From JBCCEV01 sp039030125 (GTDB taxonomy: Bacteria > Pseudomonadota > Gammaproteobacteria > Ga0077536), in NCBI GenBank assembly GCA_039030125.1, contig JBCCEV010000108.1, forward strand, positions 1 to 15,482: 15,482 bases of DNA, read 5' to 3'. Below, one piece after another: positions 1 through 7,431 of the stretch; the stretch's first letter is position 1, and each line of letters starts with the position of its first letter. The notes beneath the pieces are model-generated. The model ran no database searches. It had not been told where the DNA came from and saw only the letters and a program-made list of their open reading frames with translations. The position numbers and the translations under genes were made by a program.

Positions 1-112
1 ATTGGATACTCCCGTTTGCGGCCGTGCAGCATTGTTGGGCCGTTAGTCACTTCATTGGAGAAGAACAAACGTGGACCTGAAATCAATCGATCACGTGCTT
101 ACGACCACCCGC
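1..112. repeat. Left arm of perfect 112-bp inverted repeat
   Basis: Bases 1-112 are the exact reverse complement of 182-293, with no mismatch; the loop between them (113-181) is 69 bases. The arm starts at the window edge, so the repeat may be longer. It contains the ribosome-binding region and first 14 codons of a nitroreductase-like gene. A palindrome of this size at a sequence end, with coding sequence running across its loop, is typical of a fold-back chimera from amplification or assembly. A real inverted duplication cannot be excluded from sequence alone. Confidence 0.97.
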
Positions 113-211
113 TCGGTGCGCAAGCGTCTCGACCTTAACCGTCCTGTTGACCTTTCGGTCATTCGAGAATGCATTGAACTTGCGGGTGGTCGTAAGCACG
201 TGATCGATTGA
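71..211 (+). CDS. Nitroreductase family protein, N-terminal fragment broken at a fold-back
   Basis: Translation starts at a GTG at 71, about 10 nt after a GGAG at 57-60. The first 37 codons (71-181) read like the N-terminus of nitroreductase-family FMN enzymes: TTRSVRKRLDLNRPV followed by an amphipathic helix ending ECIEL. In the family this helix continues toward an APTGSN-type motif. Here the sequence instead switches at 181/182 into the reverse complement of its own start and stops at TGA 209-211, so codons 39-46 are not real nitroreductase sequence. The FMN-binding core is absent. The intact gene probably lies on the minus strand, divergent from the monooxygenase at 431. Family call from a short stretch; the truncation itself is clear. 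Confidence 0.6.
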   Translation: MDLKSIDHVLTTTRSVRKRLDLNRPVDLSVIRECIELAGGRKHVID

Positions 212-293
212 TTTCAGGTCCACGTTTGTTCTTCTCCAATGAAGTGACTAACGGCCCAACAATGCTGCACGGCCGCAAACGGGAGTATCCAAT
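182..293. repeat. Right arm of perfect 112-bp inverted repeat
   Basis: Exact reverse complement of 1-112. This arm is continuous with the intergenic region ahead of the flavin monooxygenase gene, so it is probably the genuine genomic copy. Read on the minus strand from the GTG at 223-221, it gives the start of the nitroreductase-like gene, which would then be divergent from the monooxygenase. Confidence 0.97.
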
Positions 294-430
294 ATTTCAC
301 TGCTGATATCGCGCCCGCCCTTGAGCCGATCGGTGCTGGGGACGACTTTCACCCGTAAATCGTTTTTAACTCGGTGAAGTGTTTGCGAGAATGTCGGCGT
401 CCATTTGGCGTACATCAAGGATCTGTCGCG

Positions 431-1621
431 ATGACTTCTCGACTCGGTTTTGGCATTTTTCTCGCTCCTTTCCATAAAGCCGGGGAAAACCCCACGCTTG
501 CCATGCAACGTGATCTATCGTTGGTCGAGCATCTCGACAGCTTGGGATACGACGAGGCCTGGATCGGAGAACACCATTCGGCGGGCAGCGAAATCATCGC
601 TTCGCCCGAGATCTTTATCGCTGCCGCCGCCGAGCGCACTCGGCATATAAAGCTCGGTACCGGGGTGATCAGCGTTGGCTATCACAATCCTTTTTGGGTT
701 GCCGAGCGCTTAGTGCAGCTCGACCATCTAACCCGTGGGCGCATCATGTTCGGCGCCGGTCCCGGCTCATTACCCACTGATGCGGCGATGATCGGAATTG
801 AACAAAAAGACACCCGCGACCTGCTAGAGCAGGGCTTTGACATCATCATGCAGCTACTGACCACGGAGGACCCCGTCACGTTTAAAAACGATCGCTGGGA
901 TCTGCGCGAAGCGAAACTTCATCTGCGCCCCTACTCCAATCCGCTGTTTGATTGTGCGGTGGCCGCGGTGGCTTCGCCGTCCGGGCCTCGCTTGGCCGGC
1001 AAGCATGGTGTTGGCTTGTTATCACTCGGCGCTACCCAGGCCGCGGGCTTCGATGCGCTTGCCTTACATTGGGATGTGATGCAGCAGCGCGCCGCGCAAT
1101 TCGGCATGGTTGCCGATCGCGCCAAATGGCGATTGGTTGGTATGGTGCATTGCGCGGAGACCCGCGAGCAGGCTCGCAAGGATGTCGCTTACGGCATCGA
1201 GTCCTGGTTTAAGTATTTCCAATCCGTCGCCGGCCTGCCGCATATGGATCCGCAAGGGAACGTCGTGTCGGAAATGATTGACTACGTCGTCGAGGGCGGC
1301 TTGGGCGCCATCGGTACGCCCGAAGATGTGGTCGGTCAGATTGAGCGATTGATGGAGCAGTCCAACGGAGGTTTCGGCACTTATCTGATGCTTGCGCACG
1401 AATGGGCGAATACCGAAGCAACCCGACGAAGCTACGAACTTATAGCAAAGTACGTGATGCCAGAATTTCAAGGGCAAGCGCATGCGACCCGCGACGCCGT
1501 CCAAAGGGCGCAGAAGCTGCGGGCCAAGCTTCGCGCTGAGCAACAGGCCGCGCTTGATGCCATGACTGAGAAGCACGCCGCGGAAACGGCTGCTCTCGAG
1601 CAACCCAAGGCCGCTGGATAG
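431..1621 (+). CDS. LLM-class flavin-dependent monooxygenase, limonene 1,2-monooxygenase-like
   Basis: A 396-residue member of the bacterial luciferase-like superfamily, expected to use reduced flavin and O2 to oxygenate a hydrophobic substrate in the cytoplasm. The N-terminus (GFGIFLAPFHKAGENPTLA, then LGYDEAWIGEHHSAGSEIIA at about 39-58) closely resembles the limonene 1,2-monooxygenase group from memory. The GEHH at 46-49 and TRGRIMFGAGPGSLP at 101-115 are typical LLM barrel segments. The ATG at 431 was chosen over an in-frame ATG at 374 because it has AAGGA at 417-421 with good spacing and places the first beta strand at the N-terminus as in the family. Residues from about 355 form a charged Ala/Gln/Glu-rich helical tail beyond the barrel. 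The gene ends 20 bp from the convergent AraC gene. The real substrate is unknown; class certain, substrate inferred. Confidence 0.9.
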   Translation: MTSRLGFGIFLAPFHKAGENPTLAMQRDLSLVEHLDSLGYDEAWIGEHHSAGSEIIASPEIFIAAAAERTRHIKLGTGVISVGYHNPFWVAERLVQLDHLTRGRIMFGAGPGSLPTDAAMIGIEQKDTRDLLEQGFDIIMQLLTTEDPVTFKNDRWDLREAKLHLRPYSNPLFDCAVAAVASPSGPRLAGKHGVGLLSLGATQAAGFDALALHWDVMQQRAAQFGMVADRAKWRLVGMVHCAETREQARKDVAYGIESWFKYFQSVAGLPHMDPQGNVVSEMIDYVVEGGLGAIGTPEDVVGQIERLMEQSNGGFGTYLMLAHEWANTEATRRSYELIAKYVMPEFQGQAHATRDAVQRAQKLRAKLRAEQQAALDAMTEKHAAETAALEQPKAAG

Positions 1622-1641
1622 CAGAACACAGGAATAGTCCG

Positions 1642-2535
1642 CTAAAGCGAATTCCTGAAAGCTTGGGGTGAAGTGCCGATTTGTTCGCGAAAGAATCGGG
1701 TAAAGTTTTGCGGCTCCGAAAACCCCAGTTCGTAGGCAATGTTTTTGATCGACGCGTCCTGGGCGGTGAGCAAGCGTTTTGCTTCCAAGACTAGGCGCGC
1801 GGTTATGCATTGCCGCGTCGTTTGGCCCTGAGCGATTATGTTTCGTCGATCGAGAGTTCGAACAGACACATCCAGTTCGGCTGAGTACCAGGTCGCTAGA
1901 TGCTGCTCTCGGTAGTGGTGTTCCAATAACCCTTGAAATCTTGTCACCAGTTCATCGTATGTCGCTTGCGCCTCGATCGAGGCAGCGGTTTCCGGCAGGC
2001 CTGATAACGTAAAGATCATCAGTGAAAACGCCGATGTAACCGTTTCATCGGCAAAGTAATTGGTGTTCGCGGTGCGGGTGTTAGCGCTCAGCATTGTGAA
2101 TACTTGCTGCGCCTGACGGAACGAATCCTCACCCAAATGAATACGCACGCCGGCGCGCATAAGAAGACGACTTGATTCCGCGAGCCGCTGGACGCCAAGG
2201 TTGCAGCCTTCCAGGAAATTGGCGGTAAACAGCGCCGCCGATCCGCGAAGCCCGCGTTCGGGGTCAAAGGCCTGCACGTGTCCCTTGGGAATAATGAGCA
2301 GATCGCCGGGCACCGCCGGGTAAGACTCGAAATCCACGTGATGGCGCGCGTTGCCCGCGTCGACGAGGAGTAGCGAGTGGAAAAGAGTGCGCGTCGGGGC
2401 CGTCGTTGCGCGATTGAATGGTGGCTTTAGCAATTGCTCTAAACGCAGCACTTCAACTTCAAGATCGCGGCGGTCGCGCCGTGCGAACCGTGCTTCCTGA
2501 AGCTCGGGATCAGATTGTGTTTGTGCCGAAGCCAT
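1642..2535 (-). CDS. AraC-family transcriptional regulator
   Basis: A 297-residue cytoplasmic regulator. Residues about 45-100 look like the AraC-type cupin sensor domain, including a PGDLLIIPKGHVQAF strand pair at 76-90. The C-terminal 85 residues are a double helix-turn-helix: first HTH around VSVRTLDRR (223-231), linker helix ITARLVLEAKRLL (244-256), second HTH around IKNIAYELGFSEPQNFTRFF (263-282), then GTSPQAFR (287-294), the family signature. The stop is 20 bp from the monooxygenase stop (convergent), and the start is 150 bp from the divergent exported-protein gene. It is therefore a natural candidate to control that operon and possibly the monooxygenase in response to an aromatic or terpene-like ligand; the ligand is unknown. 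No clear Shine-Dalgarno precedes the ATG at 2535. Confidence 0.93.
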   Translation of the reverse strand: MASAQTQSDPELQEARFARRDRRDLEVEVLRLEQLLKPPFNRATTAPTRTLFHSLLLVDAGNARHHVDFESYPAVPGDLLIIPKGHVQAFDPERGLRGSAALFTANFLEGCNLGVQRLAESSRLLMRAGVRIHLGEDSFRQAQQVFTMLSANTRTANTNYFADETVTSAFSLMIFTLSGLPETAASIEAQATYDELVTRFQGLLEHHYREQHLATWYSAELDVSVRTLDRRNIIAQGQTTRQCITARLVLEAKRLLTAQDASIKNIAYELGFSEPQNFTRFFREQIGTSPQAFRNSL

Positions 2536-2685
2536 GACTGATAATGATATCTTTAGGCGCCTGGAGCGCCATAGAATCCTCTAATCCGACTTATTTTGAT
2601 AACTCGATGGCGACTTCCGATATGGCGCTTCGAGCGCGGACTTTTTAAGTTAGATCGTCAATTCACGCACCGAGGCCATCACCCC
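2536..2685. promoter_or_regulatory. Divergent intergenic region between AraC gene and hydrolase/GST operon
   Basis: These 150 bases separate two divergent starts and must hold the promoters for both. Visible elements are a 5-bp inverted repeat GGCGC-CTGGA-GCGCC at 2556-2570 and an imperfect direct repeat, ATGGCGACTTC at 2607-2617 and ATGGCGCTTC at 2622-2631, spaced 15 bp. AraC-type proteins usually bind direct repeats, often spaced about 21 bp, so assigning these as regulator sites is tentative. I see no convincing -35/-10 pair. Confidence 0.4.
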
Positions 2686-3183
2686 ATGATGAAGGAAACC
2701 AGTGTATTGCTTACGCTCGTCGTGCTGTTAGTCGCAACCGTACCCGCCCTCTCCGACGGCTGGGATTGCGTCGTCGCCGATGCTCAACAGAAGGTCAGAC
2801 ATCACGAGTTAAGCGCCAGCGAAGAAAAAATTATGAAACTTGAGCGCGATGCTTGTCACGCCATCATCGCGAACGAGATCGACCCCATGATCGATTCGAT
2901 CATAGCCAACGACGGGCTGCTATTCGTCGATGGTGGTCCAATCGTGGTTGGCAAAGAAGCGCAGCGTGGAATGTTCAAAGAATTTTTAGGCGCTGGATTT
3001 AAAATTGAGTTCGAACCCACGGATGCTCACGTCAGCAGTTCGCAGGATATGGCCTGGGCGTACGGGTTATATCGTCTAAGAATGCCAGATGGTGGCGAAG
3101 GCAATGGCAAGTATGTCTCGGTTTGGGAGAAGCAAGATGGTGTATGGAAGAATGTTGTGGAAATGCGCAACTCAGGCAAATAA
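2686..3183 (+). CDS. Exported SnoaL/DUF4440-like (NTF2-fold) protein
   Basis: A 165-residue protein with a signal peptide (hydrophobic VLLTLVVLLVATVPALS, likely cleaved before DGWDC), so periplasmic. The mature part has the order of the SnoaL/DUF4440 family: an N-terminal helix pair (SASEEKIMKLERDACHAI), LLFVDGGPIVVGKE, and a terminal sheet with GKYVSVWEKQDGVWKNVVEMRNS, whose WEKQDGVWK turn and final N-S are typical. Family members include cyclases, epoxide hydrolases and many uncharacterised binding proteins, so the role is open. The start at ATG 2686 (or 2689) was chosen because it puts the signal peptide at the N-terminus; an in-frame ATG at 2596 would add a charged 30-residue leader. First gene of a plus-strand run with the epoxide hydrolase and GST; 29 bp lie between its stop and the next gene. 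Confidence 0.75.
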   Translation: MMKETSVLLTLVVLLVATVPALSDGWDCVVADAQQKVRHHELSASEEKIMKLERDACHAIIANEIDPMIDSIIANDGLLFVDGGPIVVGKEAQRGMFKEFLGAGFKIEFEPTDAHVSSSQDMAWAYGLYRLRMPDGGEGNGKYVSVWEKQDGVWKNVVEMRNSGK

Positions 3184-3198
3184 CTTGGAGGTTTGACA

Positions 3199-3216
3199 AT
3201 GGAGTGGCCAATATGA
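3199..3216 (+). other. Possible five-codon leader minicistron (MEWPI) overlapping the hydrolase start
   Basis: The best Shine-Dalgarno here, TTGGAGG at 3185-3191, is placed for the ATG at 3199, which encodes only M-E-W-P-I before TGA at 3214-3216. That stop overlaps both candidate hydrolase start codons, 3213-3215 and 3216-3218. The arrangement could couple hydrolase initiation to the leader, or be coincidental, with ribosomes using the GGAG at 3201-3204 for 3213 or the in-frame GTG at 3204. Confidence 0.25.
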
Positions 3217-4169
3217 TGCGGCGCGAGCTTCAAAGAATCGAAACGAATGGAGTAACGCTTGAAACCGTTGTCGAAGGTGAAGGGCCGCTTGTGATCCTGC
3301 TGCATGGCTGGCCGCAGTGCTGGTACTTATGGCGCCACCAAATCGACCCAATCGTAAACGCCGGTTTCAAGGTGGCCGTTCCGAATCAGCGCGGTTACGC
3401 AGGCAGTAGTGTGCCAAAGGATCCTGAGGCCTACAATTTGCGCGAGCTGGCTGGCGACGTCGTCGGTTTGTGTAAAGCGCTAGGCCACGATGAGTTTACT
3501 TTGATTGGTCATGACTGGGGTTGTGTGGCGGCTTGGAACACAGCACTGCTCCATGATGATATCTGCACGGCGATCATGGGCCTGTCGGTACCTTTTTGGC
3601 GTTTGAGTATGGATTTCGTCAATCCGCCTAACGATGGCTTCTGGTACGCGCGCTTGTTCCAAACCCCGGGTTTGACAGAGCCCGATCTGGATGCGGATCT
3701 GAGAGGTTCACTTGCCGGGATTTACTACAGTCTTGGTGCTGAGGTAGAGCCGGGCACATTCATGCGCCAAACGGCCCATTCAGCCGATAAGAGCTTCCGA
3801 GAGGTTTTTCCTCCGCCGGGTATCTTGCCCCACTGGCTGACTCAAGAAGATCTGGACATCTACGTCGATGAATATTCTAAAAGCGGCTTCTACGGTCCCA
3901 ATAGTTGGTATCGCGCGATTCCGATTAATGCCGAAGTCAATTTGGAGCTTGAGAACAAGCGTTTCAAGCGACCTGCTGCGTTTGCCGCCGGAGCCCAAGA
4001 TATTGCCTTGATGTTTGACCTTCAATGGCGCGCTTCTTTCGAGCCGTGTTTTGATGATTTACGTTTTATCGAGATCATCGACTGTGCCGGCCACTGGGTG
4101 CAGATGGAGCAGCCGGAGAAAACAAACACAGCGATATTGCAATTTCTAACAGGTCTTGATCGGGTTTAA
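3213..4169 (+). CDS. Alpha/beta hydrolase, soluble epoxide hydrolase type
   Basis: A 318-residue cytoplasmic enzyme expected to open epoxides to diols. The full active-site set is visible: oxyanion HGWP at 31-34, nucleophile elbow GHDWG with Asp101 (Asp rather than Ser marks the epoxide/haloalkane hydrolase branch), cap-domain Tyr233 in GFYGPNSWYR, which aligns with the proton-donating tyrosine of soluble epoxide hydrolases, acid Asp263 in GAQDIAL, and His294 in CAGHWVQMEQPE. Absence of the haloalkane-dehalogenase Trp pattern and presence of the cap Tyr favour epoxide hydrolase. GTG 3204 and ATG 3216 are alternative starts. The stop is 3 bp from the GST start, so the two are almost certainly cotranscribed. 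The neighbouring flavin monooxygenase could supply the epoxide. Confidence 0.9.
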   Translation: MMRRELQRIETNGVTLETVVEGEGPLVILLHGWPQCWYLWRHQIDPIVNAGFKVAVPNQRGYAGSSVPKDPEAYNLRELAGDVVGLCKALGHDEFTLIGHDWGCVAAWNTALLHDDICTAIMGLSVPFWRLSMDFVNPPNDGFWYARLFQTPGLTEPDLDADLRGSLAGIYYSLGAEVEPGTFMRQTAHSADKSFREVFPPPGILPHWLTQEDLDIYVDEYSKSGFYGPNSWYRAIPINAEVNLELENKRFKRPAAFAAGAQDIALMFDLQWRASFEPCFDDLRFIEIIDCAGHWVQMEQPEKTNTAILQFLTGLDRV

Positions 4170-4172
4170 GCG

Positions 4173-4898
4173 ATGGCCGACTACACACTCTATTATTGGC
4201 CCCTGCCGTTTCGTGGTGAATTTGTGAAGATTGTTCTGGCTCACGCTGGTGCCAGTTGCGAGGAGGCTTCCACAACGGATCTGCAAACCCAGATGCGGGC
4301 GGCGCCGCGCGACCAGTTTATTCCGCACATTGGCCCGCCGGTGCTAACCGACCACAGCGCGGGCGTTTCAATTAGCCAAACGCAAGCAATTTTGATTTAT
4401 CTTGGCCGCAAACATGATTTGATCCCGGCCGACCCGTTGCTTGAAGCTTTGACTTCAAAGCTTATCGCCGACGCCAATGATGTGCTGTACGAAATGACAC
4501 TCTACAACGGCGCGCAAATGTGGACGCAAGACACCTGGAACGATTACCAGCCCCGGCTCGCTCGTTGGATGAGAGTTTTCGAAGAGCTTGGGCGGCGCCA
4601 CGGCTTATCGCCGGCCAAGGGGAATATGCTTGGCACCGATGAACTTGGTATCGCAGATCTTGTCACCTACGCCTTATGGGGCGTGATGACCGTAAAGCTC
4701 CCGGTCTTGCGGCCACTCTTTGAAGAAACTTCTCCTGCGATAGCCGCGCTATGTGATCGCATCGCGAACCGTCCCGAGCAGGAGCGCGTTAGAAAACAAA
4801 GCGACGCTGACTACGGCGAGGAATGGTGTAGTGGCGAGATCGAGGCTTCTCTTCGTCTGGCTCTGGGCCTTCCCAAGGCGAAGAACCCTTTTATGTAA
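4173..4898 (+). CDS. Glutathione S-transferase family protein
   Basis: A 241-residue cytosolic GST-type protein. The N-terminal thioredoxin-like domain (1-80) shows YTLYYWPLPFRGEFVKIVLAHAG, the cis-proline loop PPVLTD (Pro56) and the glutathione-contact position as ISQTQAILIYL with Ser68-Gln69 in the order S-Q, where many family members have E/Q-S. The all-helical C-terminal domain (about 90-241) has the DELGIADLVTYALW segment, the usual N-capping helix. It starts 3 bp after the epoxide hydrolase stop. In isoprene and other alkene degradation systems, GSTs conjugate or process epoxides, which fits the neighbour, but the substrate here is not known. A 3' extension of about 30 residues is charged and unremarkable. 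Confidence 0.88.
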   Translation: MADYTLYYWPLPFRGEFVKIVLAHAGASCEEASTTDLQTQMRAAPRDQFIPHIGPPVLTDHSAGVSISQTQAILIYLGRKHDLIPADPLLEALTSKLIADANDVLYEMTLYNGAQMWTQDTWNDYQPRLARWMRVFEELGRRHGLSPAKGNMLGTDELGIADLVTYALWGVMTVKLPVLRPLFEETSPAIAALCDRIANRPEQERVRKQSDADYGEEWCSGEIEASLRLALGLPKAKNPFM

Positions 4899-4908
4899 AG
4901 CTCTGCTC

Positions 4909-4921
4909 CCCGCGCGGCGGG
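4909..4921. terminator. Short GC hairpin between convergent genes
   Basis: CCCGC (4909-4913) pairs with GCGGG (4917-4921) over a GCG loop, in the 69-bp gap between the GST stop and the convergent RND gene stop. No T-run follows on either strand, so it is at best a weak or Rho-assisted terminator. Confidence 0.25.
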
Positions 4922-4967
4922 CGTTGTCACTCAAGCTTCAATGGGCCAGTAGCAACTTAAGTCAGGC

Positions 4968-7289
4968 TTAGCTCGATCCCAACGGCTGTTTCCGGGCATC
5001 TGCTCTCATCAGTATCGTCGGCAGCAATAAGAAATCTGCGACCAAGGCCGCCACGATAGTAATTGCGACCAACAGACCGAAGTCGGCATTGATTTTGAAA
5101 CTCGACAGCGCGAACACGGCGAAGCCTGCGGCCAGGATTGCGAAGGTGATCCACAGAGCGCCGCCAACGGTTCTGAGCGCGTAACGCACGGCGTCTTCGG
5201 TGCTGGCGCCTTGTTCCCGGCGGGCACGCAGGTACTTGCTCAAAAAGTGGACCGTTGCATCAACGATGATCCCCAGGCTGGCGGCGGTTACCGTCGCGAC
5301 TGAAAAACCAACGTCCTGAACGATCAAACCCCATAAGCCGAAGGCCATCAGAGCGGGTGCTATGTTCGGTATTAAGCTTATGATCCCTAAGCGCACACTG
5401 CGCAACGCGATCGCGATCACGAGCGAAATCAAGAAAAACGCGATTACGGTGCCCGACGCCATGCTTTCTATATTGCGCAGCGAAATAAAGGAGAACATCA
5501 ATGCTGAACCCGCGCCCTTAGCATGCATCGCCTCGGGCGTGTTTCCCGCCAGCCAATCCTCGGCGCGAAATTTTAGCTGTCGCAAATCTTCGGCGGAAAC
5601 ACCAAGGACGGTAGCGGTGACCTTCGTGGCTGACTTGCCAACGTCAATCTGATTATTCAAGTCCAGCCCATAGGGCAGCGACATTTCGTAAAGCAACAGA
5701 TACTGAGCGGCCAACTCACGATCATCTGGAAGCCGGAAGTAGTCTGGGTCATCACTGTGCAGGTTTTTGTTTAGCCGTTTGAGAATGTCGTTAAGGGTGA
5801 GGACGTGACTCACTTCCGGTTGTGCCCGAAGCCAGTCCGAAAAGCGCTGTAGTTTCTCCAGATACTGGGGATCGCTGATCCCCTGTTCCGATCCCGCGCC
5901 CACGGAGAAGTGCACGATATAAATGCCAGTCAGGCGCTCGGTCATGAGGTCAGTGTCACGCCGAAATTGCACGGTCTCATCAAAATATTGCACGAAGAGA
6001 TCGTTGAGCTCGATGCGCGGGATGAATGACGCACAAACGATAAGCGTACCAATTGCGGCGTAGAACACGGCGTTGCGCCGCTTGATCAGCCATTCCGCAA
6101 AACGAGCGCCCGATATTCTGGGGTTCTGCGGACCCTGGGAAACACGGTAGGGGACGATGGCGACGATCGCCGGTAGCAGACTTATCGAGTAAAGCCAGGC
6201 CATGGCGACGCCGATCGCCGTTTTATTTCCCAGATCATTAAATGGCGGGACCTCGCTCGCGTTCAGGCTCAAGAATCCGATCACGGTGGTTAAGGTCGTG
6301 AGAAATACGGGTTGCCAGTTGAGCCTCAGGCTCTCGACCAAGGCTTCGTATTTGTTTTTGCCCGCGCGCATCTCGTAGGCTAATGTCACCAATATGTGCA
6401 CGCCATCGGCGATGGCAATGGTGAGGATGATCGTGGGTGCGGTCGCCGATACGGCCGAGATGTTGATCCCAAGCCAGCCCGAAATGCCCATCGCGGTCAT
6501 GGTGGAGAATATCGCCACCAACATGATGGTGATGGTGGCCCACAGCGAGCGCATGAAAAACGCGATAGCGATGATAATCGCCAGCAACATCAGGGGCGTG
6601 AGTTGCTGAATATCGCGCTCCGCGCTCTCGTTAAAAGACGTCGAAATCATGACCTCGCCGGTCACGCCGATATAAATCCCTGGAAAGGCCTCGCGAACTT
6701 CGTCGGCGAGCAGCCGTGCGGCGTCGGCAATTTCAAGTTCGGGCGAGCCACCCTCCGGCATTTGAAACGTGACATTGACGCCAGTTGCACCACCGTCGGC
6801 GGCGATCAGGCGATTGACGAGCAAGGGTTCATTCATTGATACCTCGCGCACCCGGGTCCTGGCCTGATCAGTAATTTCGCCCTCTTTCGACAGCAGATCC
6901 TCGACGATCAAGTCGTCTTCATAGGACCAGGTGTGTTGGAAATTGGTGATCGAATCGACGCGCACCGAATAGGGAAGTTGCCACGATTGCTCGGTCAGCA
7001 TCCGGGCGGCGTTCAGCACCTTATCCTGAAATGCGTCGCCCTCATCAGGGATGAGCACGAAGACGATGTTGTCCGATTTGGTATAGGTTTCCTCGACGTG
7101 CAAATATTCCTTGAGCTGCGGGTTGTCGGGCCCAAAGAAGTACTTGTAGTCGGTGACGAAAACGAGGTTTTTCGCGCCCATGACGGCCGCGGCGGTGCCC
7201 ACCAAGACTGTCAGCAATACCAACCATCGCCAGCGGATGACGAATTTGGCGTAGGTGACGACGGCGCGGTCGATAGCGGGGTGAGACAA
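4968..7289 (-). CDS. RND-superfamily (MMPL / HAE3-type) inner-membrane exporter
   Basis: A 773-residue two-repeat transporter. TM1 is at about 19-38, then a periplasmic domain (40-228), TM2-6 (230-380), TM7 (404-422), a second periplasmic domain (425-605) and TM8-12 (610-758). The two sterol-sensing-like halves carry matching charged motifs: ADGVH with Asp295/His298 and VDATVHF with Asp677/His681, the expected proton-relay positions. At about 770 residues it is shorter than tripartite HAE1 pumps and matches the MMPL/hopanoid-type HAE3 group, which moves lipids or hydrophobic metabolites. The start is a TTG at 7289 preceded by AGAGAG; no in-frame ATG occurs upstream and later ATGs would remove TM1. 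No membrane-fusion protein or outer-membrane channel gene adjoins it. It converges on the GST gene. Substrate unknown. Confidence 0.92.
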   Translation of the reverse strand: MSHPAIDRAVVTYAKFVIRWRWLVLLTVLVGTAAAVMGAKNLVFVTDYKYFFGPDNPQLKEYLHVEETYTKSDNIVFVLIPDEGDAFQDKVLNAARMLTEQSWQLPYSVRVDSITNFQHTWSYEDDLIVEDLLSKEGEITDQARTRVREVSMNEPLLVNRLIAADGGATGVNVTFQMPEGGSPELEIADAARLLADEVREAFPGIYIGVTGEVMISTSFNESAERDIQQLTPLMLLAIIIAIAFFMRSLWATITIMLVAIFSTMTAMGISGWLGINISAVSATAPTIILTIAIADGVHILVTLAYEMRAGKNKYEALVESLRLNWQPVFLTTLTTVIGFLSLNASEVPPFNDLGNKTAIGVAMAWLYSISLLPAIVAIVPYRVSQGPQNPRISGARFAEWLIKRRNAVFYAAIGTLIVCASFIPRIELNDLFVQYFDETVQFRRDTDLMTERLTGIYIVHFSVGAGSEQGISDPQYLEKLQRFSDWLRAQPEVSHVLTLNDILKRLNKNLHSDDPDYFRLPDDRELAAQYLLLYEMSLPYGLDLNNQIDVGKSATKVTATVLGVSAEDLRQLKFRAEDWLAGNTPEAMHAKGAGSALMFSFISLRNIESMASGTVIAFFLISLVIAIALRSVRLGIISLIPNIAPALMAFGLWGLIVQDVGFSVATVTAASLGIIVDATVHFLSKYLRARREQGASTEDAVRYALRTVGGALWITFAILAAGFAVFALSSFKINADFGLLVAITIVAALVADFLLLPTILMRADARKQPLGSS

Positions 7290-7364
7290 ACGTTCTCTCT
7301 GGCCAGAAAGCAGACGGTTTATGGATGTACGTTGGTTTGAGGGTAACGGATTCTAGCCGAAGAC

Positions 7365-7383
7365 CGGTGCTCAAGCGGCACCG
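7365..7383. other. Perfect 6-bp stem hairpin upstream of RND gene
   Basis: CGGTGC (7365-7370) and GCACCG (7378-7383) flank a 7-base loop in the 142-bp gap between the helical exported-protein gene and the RND gene, both on the minus strand. It could be an operator or an attenuating hairpin; there is no downstream T-run. Confidence 0.3.
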
Positions 7384-7431
7384 AAAATCTCACCAACGTG
7401 GGATTGTCTTCCCCTGCAGCTTGCAGCGCGG

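Noticed and set aside
1..293. Hairpin telomere or integron/phage end
   Set aside because: The 69-base loop is coding sequence of a housekeeping-type enzyme and the frame breaks at the arm junction; no telomere resolvase or recombinase gene is present.
1064..1810. 248-residue minus-strand ORF opposite the monooxygenase and AraC genes
   Set aside because: It overlaps two well-supported genes, has no recognisable domain and starts inside the AraC gene; a frame shadow.
2686..3183. Limonene-1,2-epoxide hydrolase for the NTF2-fold protein
   Set aside because: Attractive beside a limonene-monooxygenase-like gene, but this protein has a signal peptide and the DUF4440-type C-terminus (WEKQDGVWK...RNS), and I cannot see the LEH catalytic Asp-Arg-Asp arrangement.
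6396..7340. Plus-strand ORFs of 147 and 135 residues opposite the RND gene
   Set aside because: Low-complexity His/Gly/Asp composition reflects the antisense of transmembrane codons; the RND protein accounts for the region.
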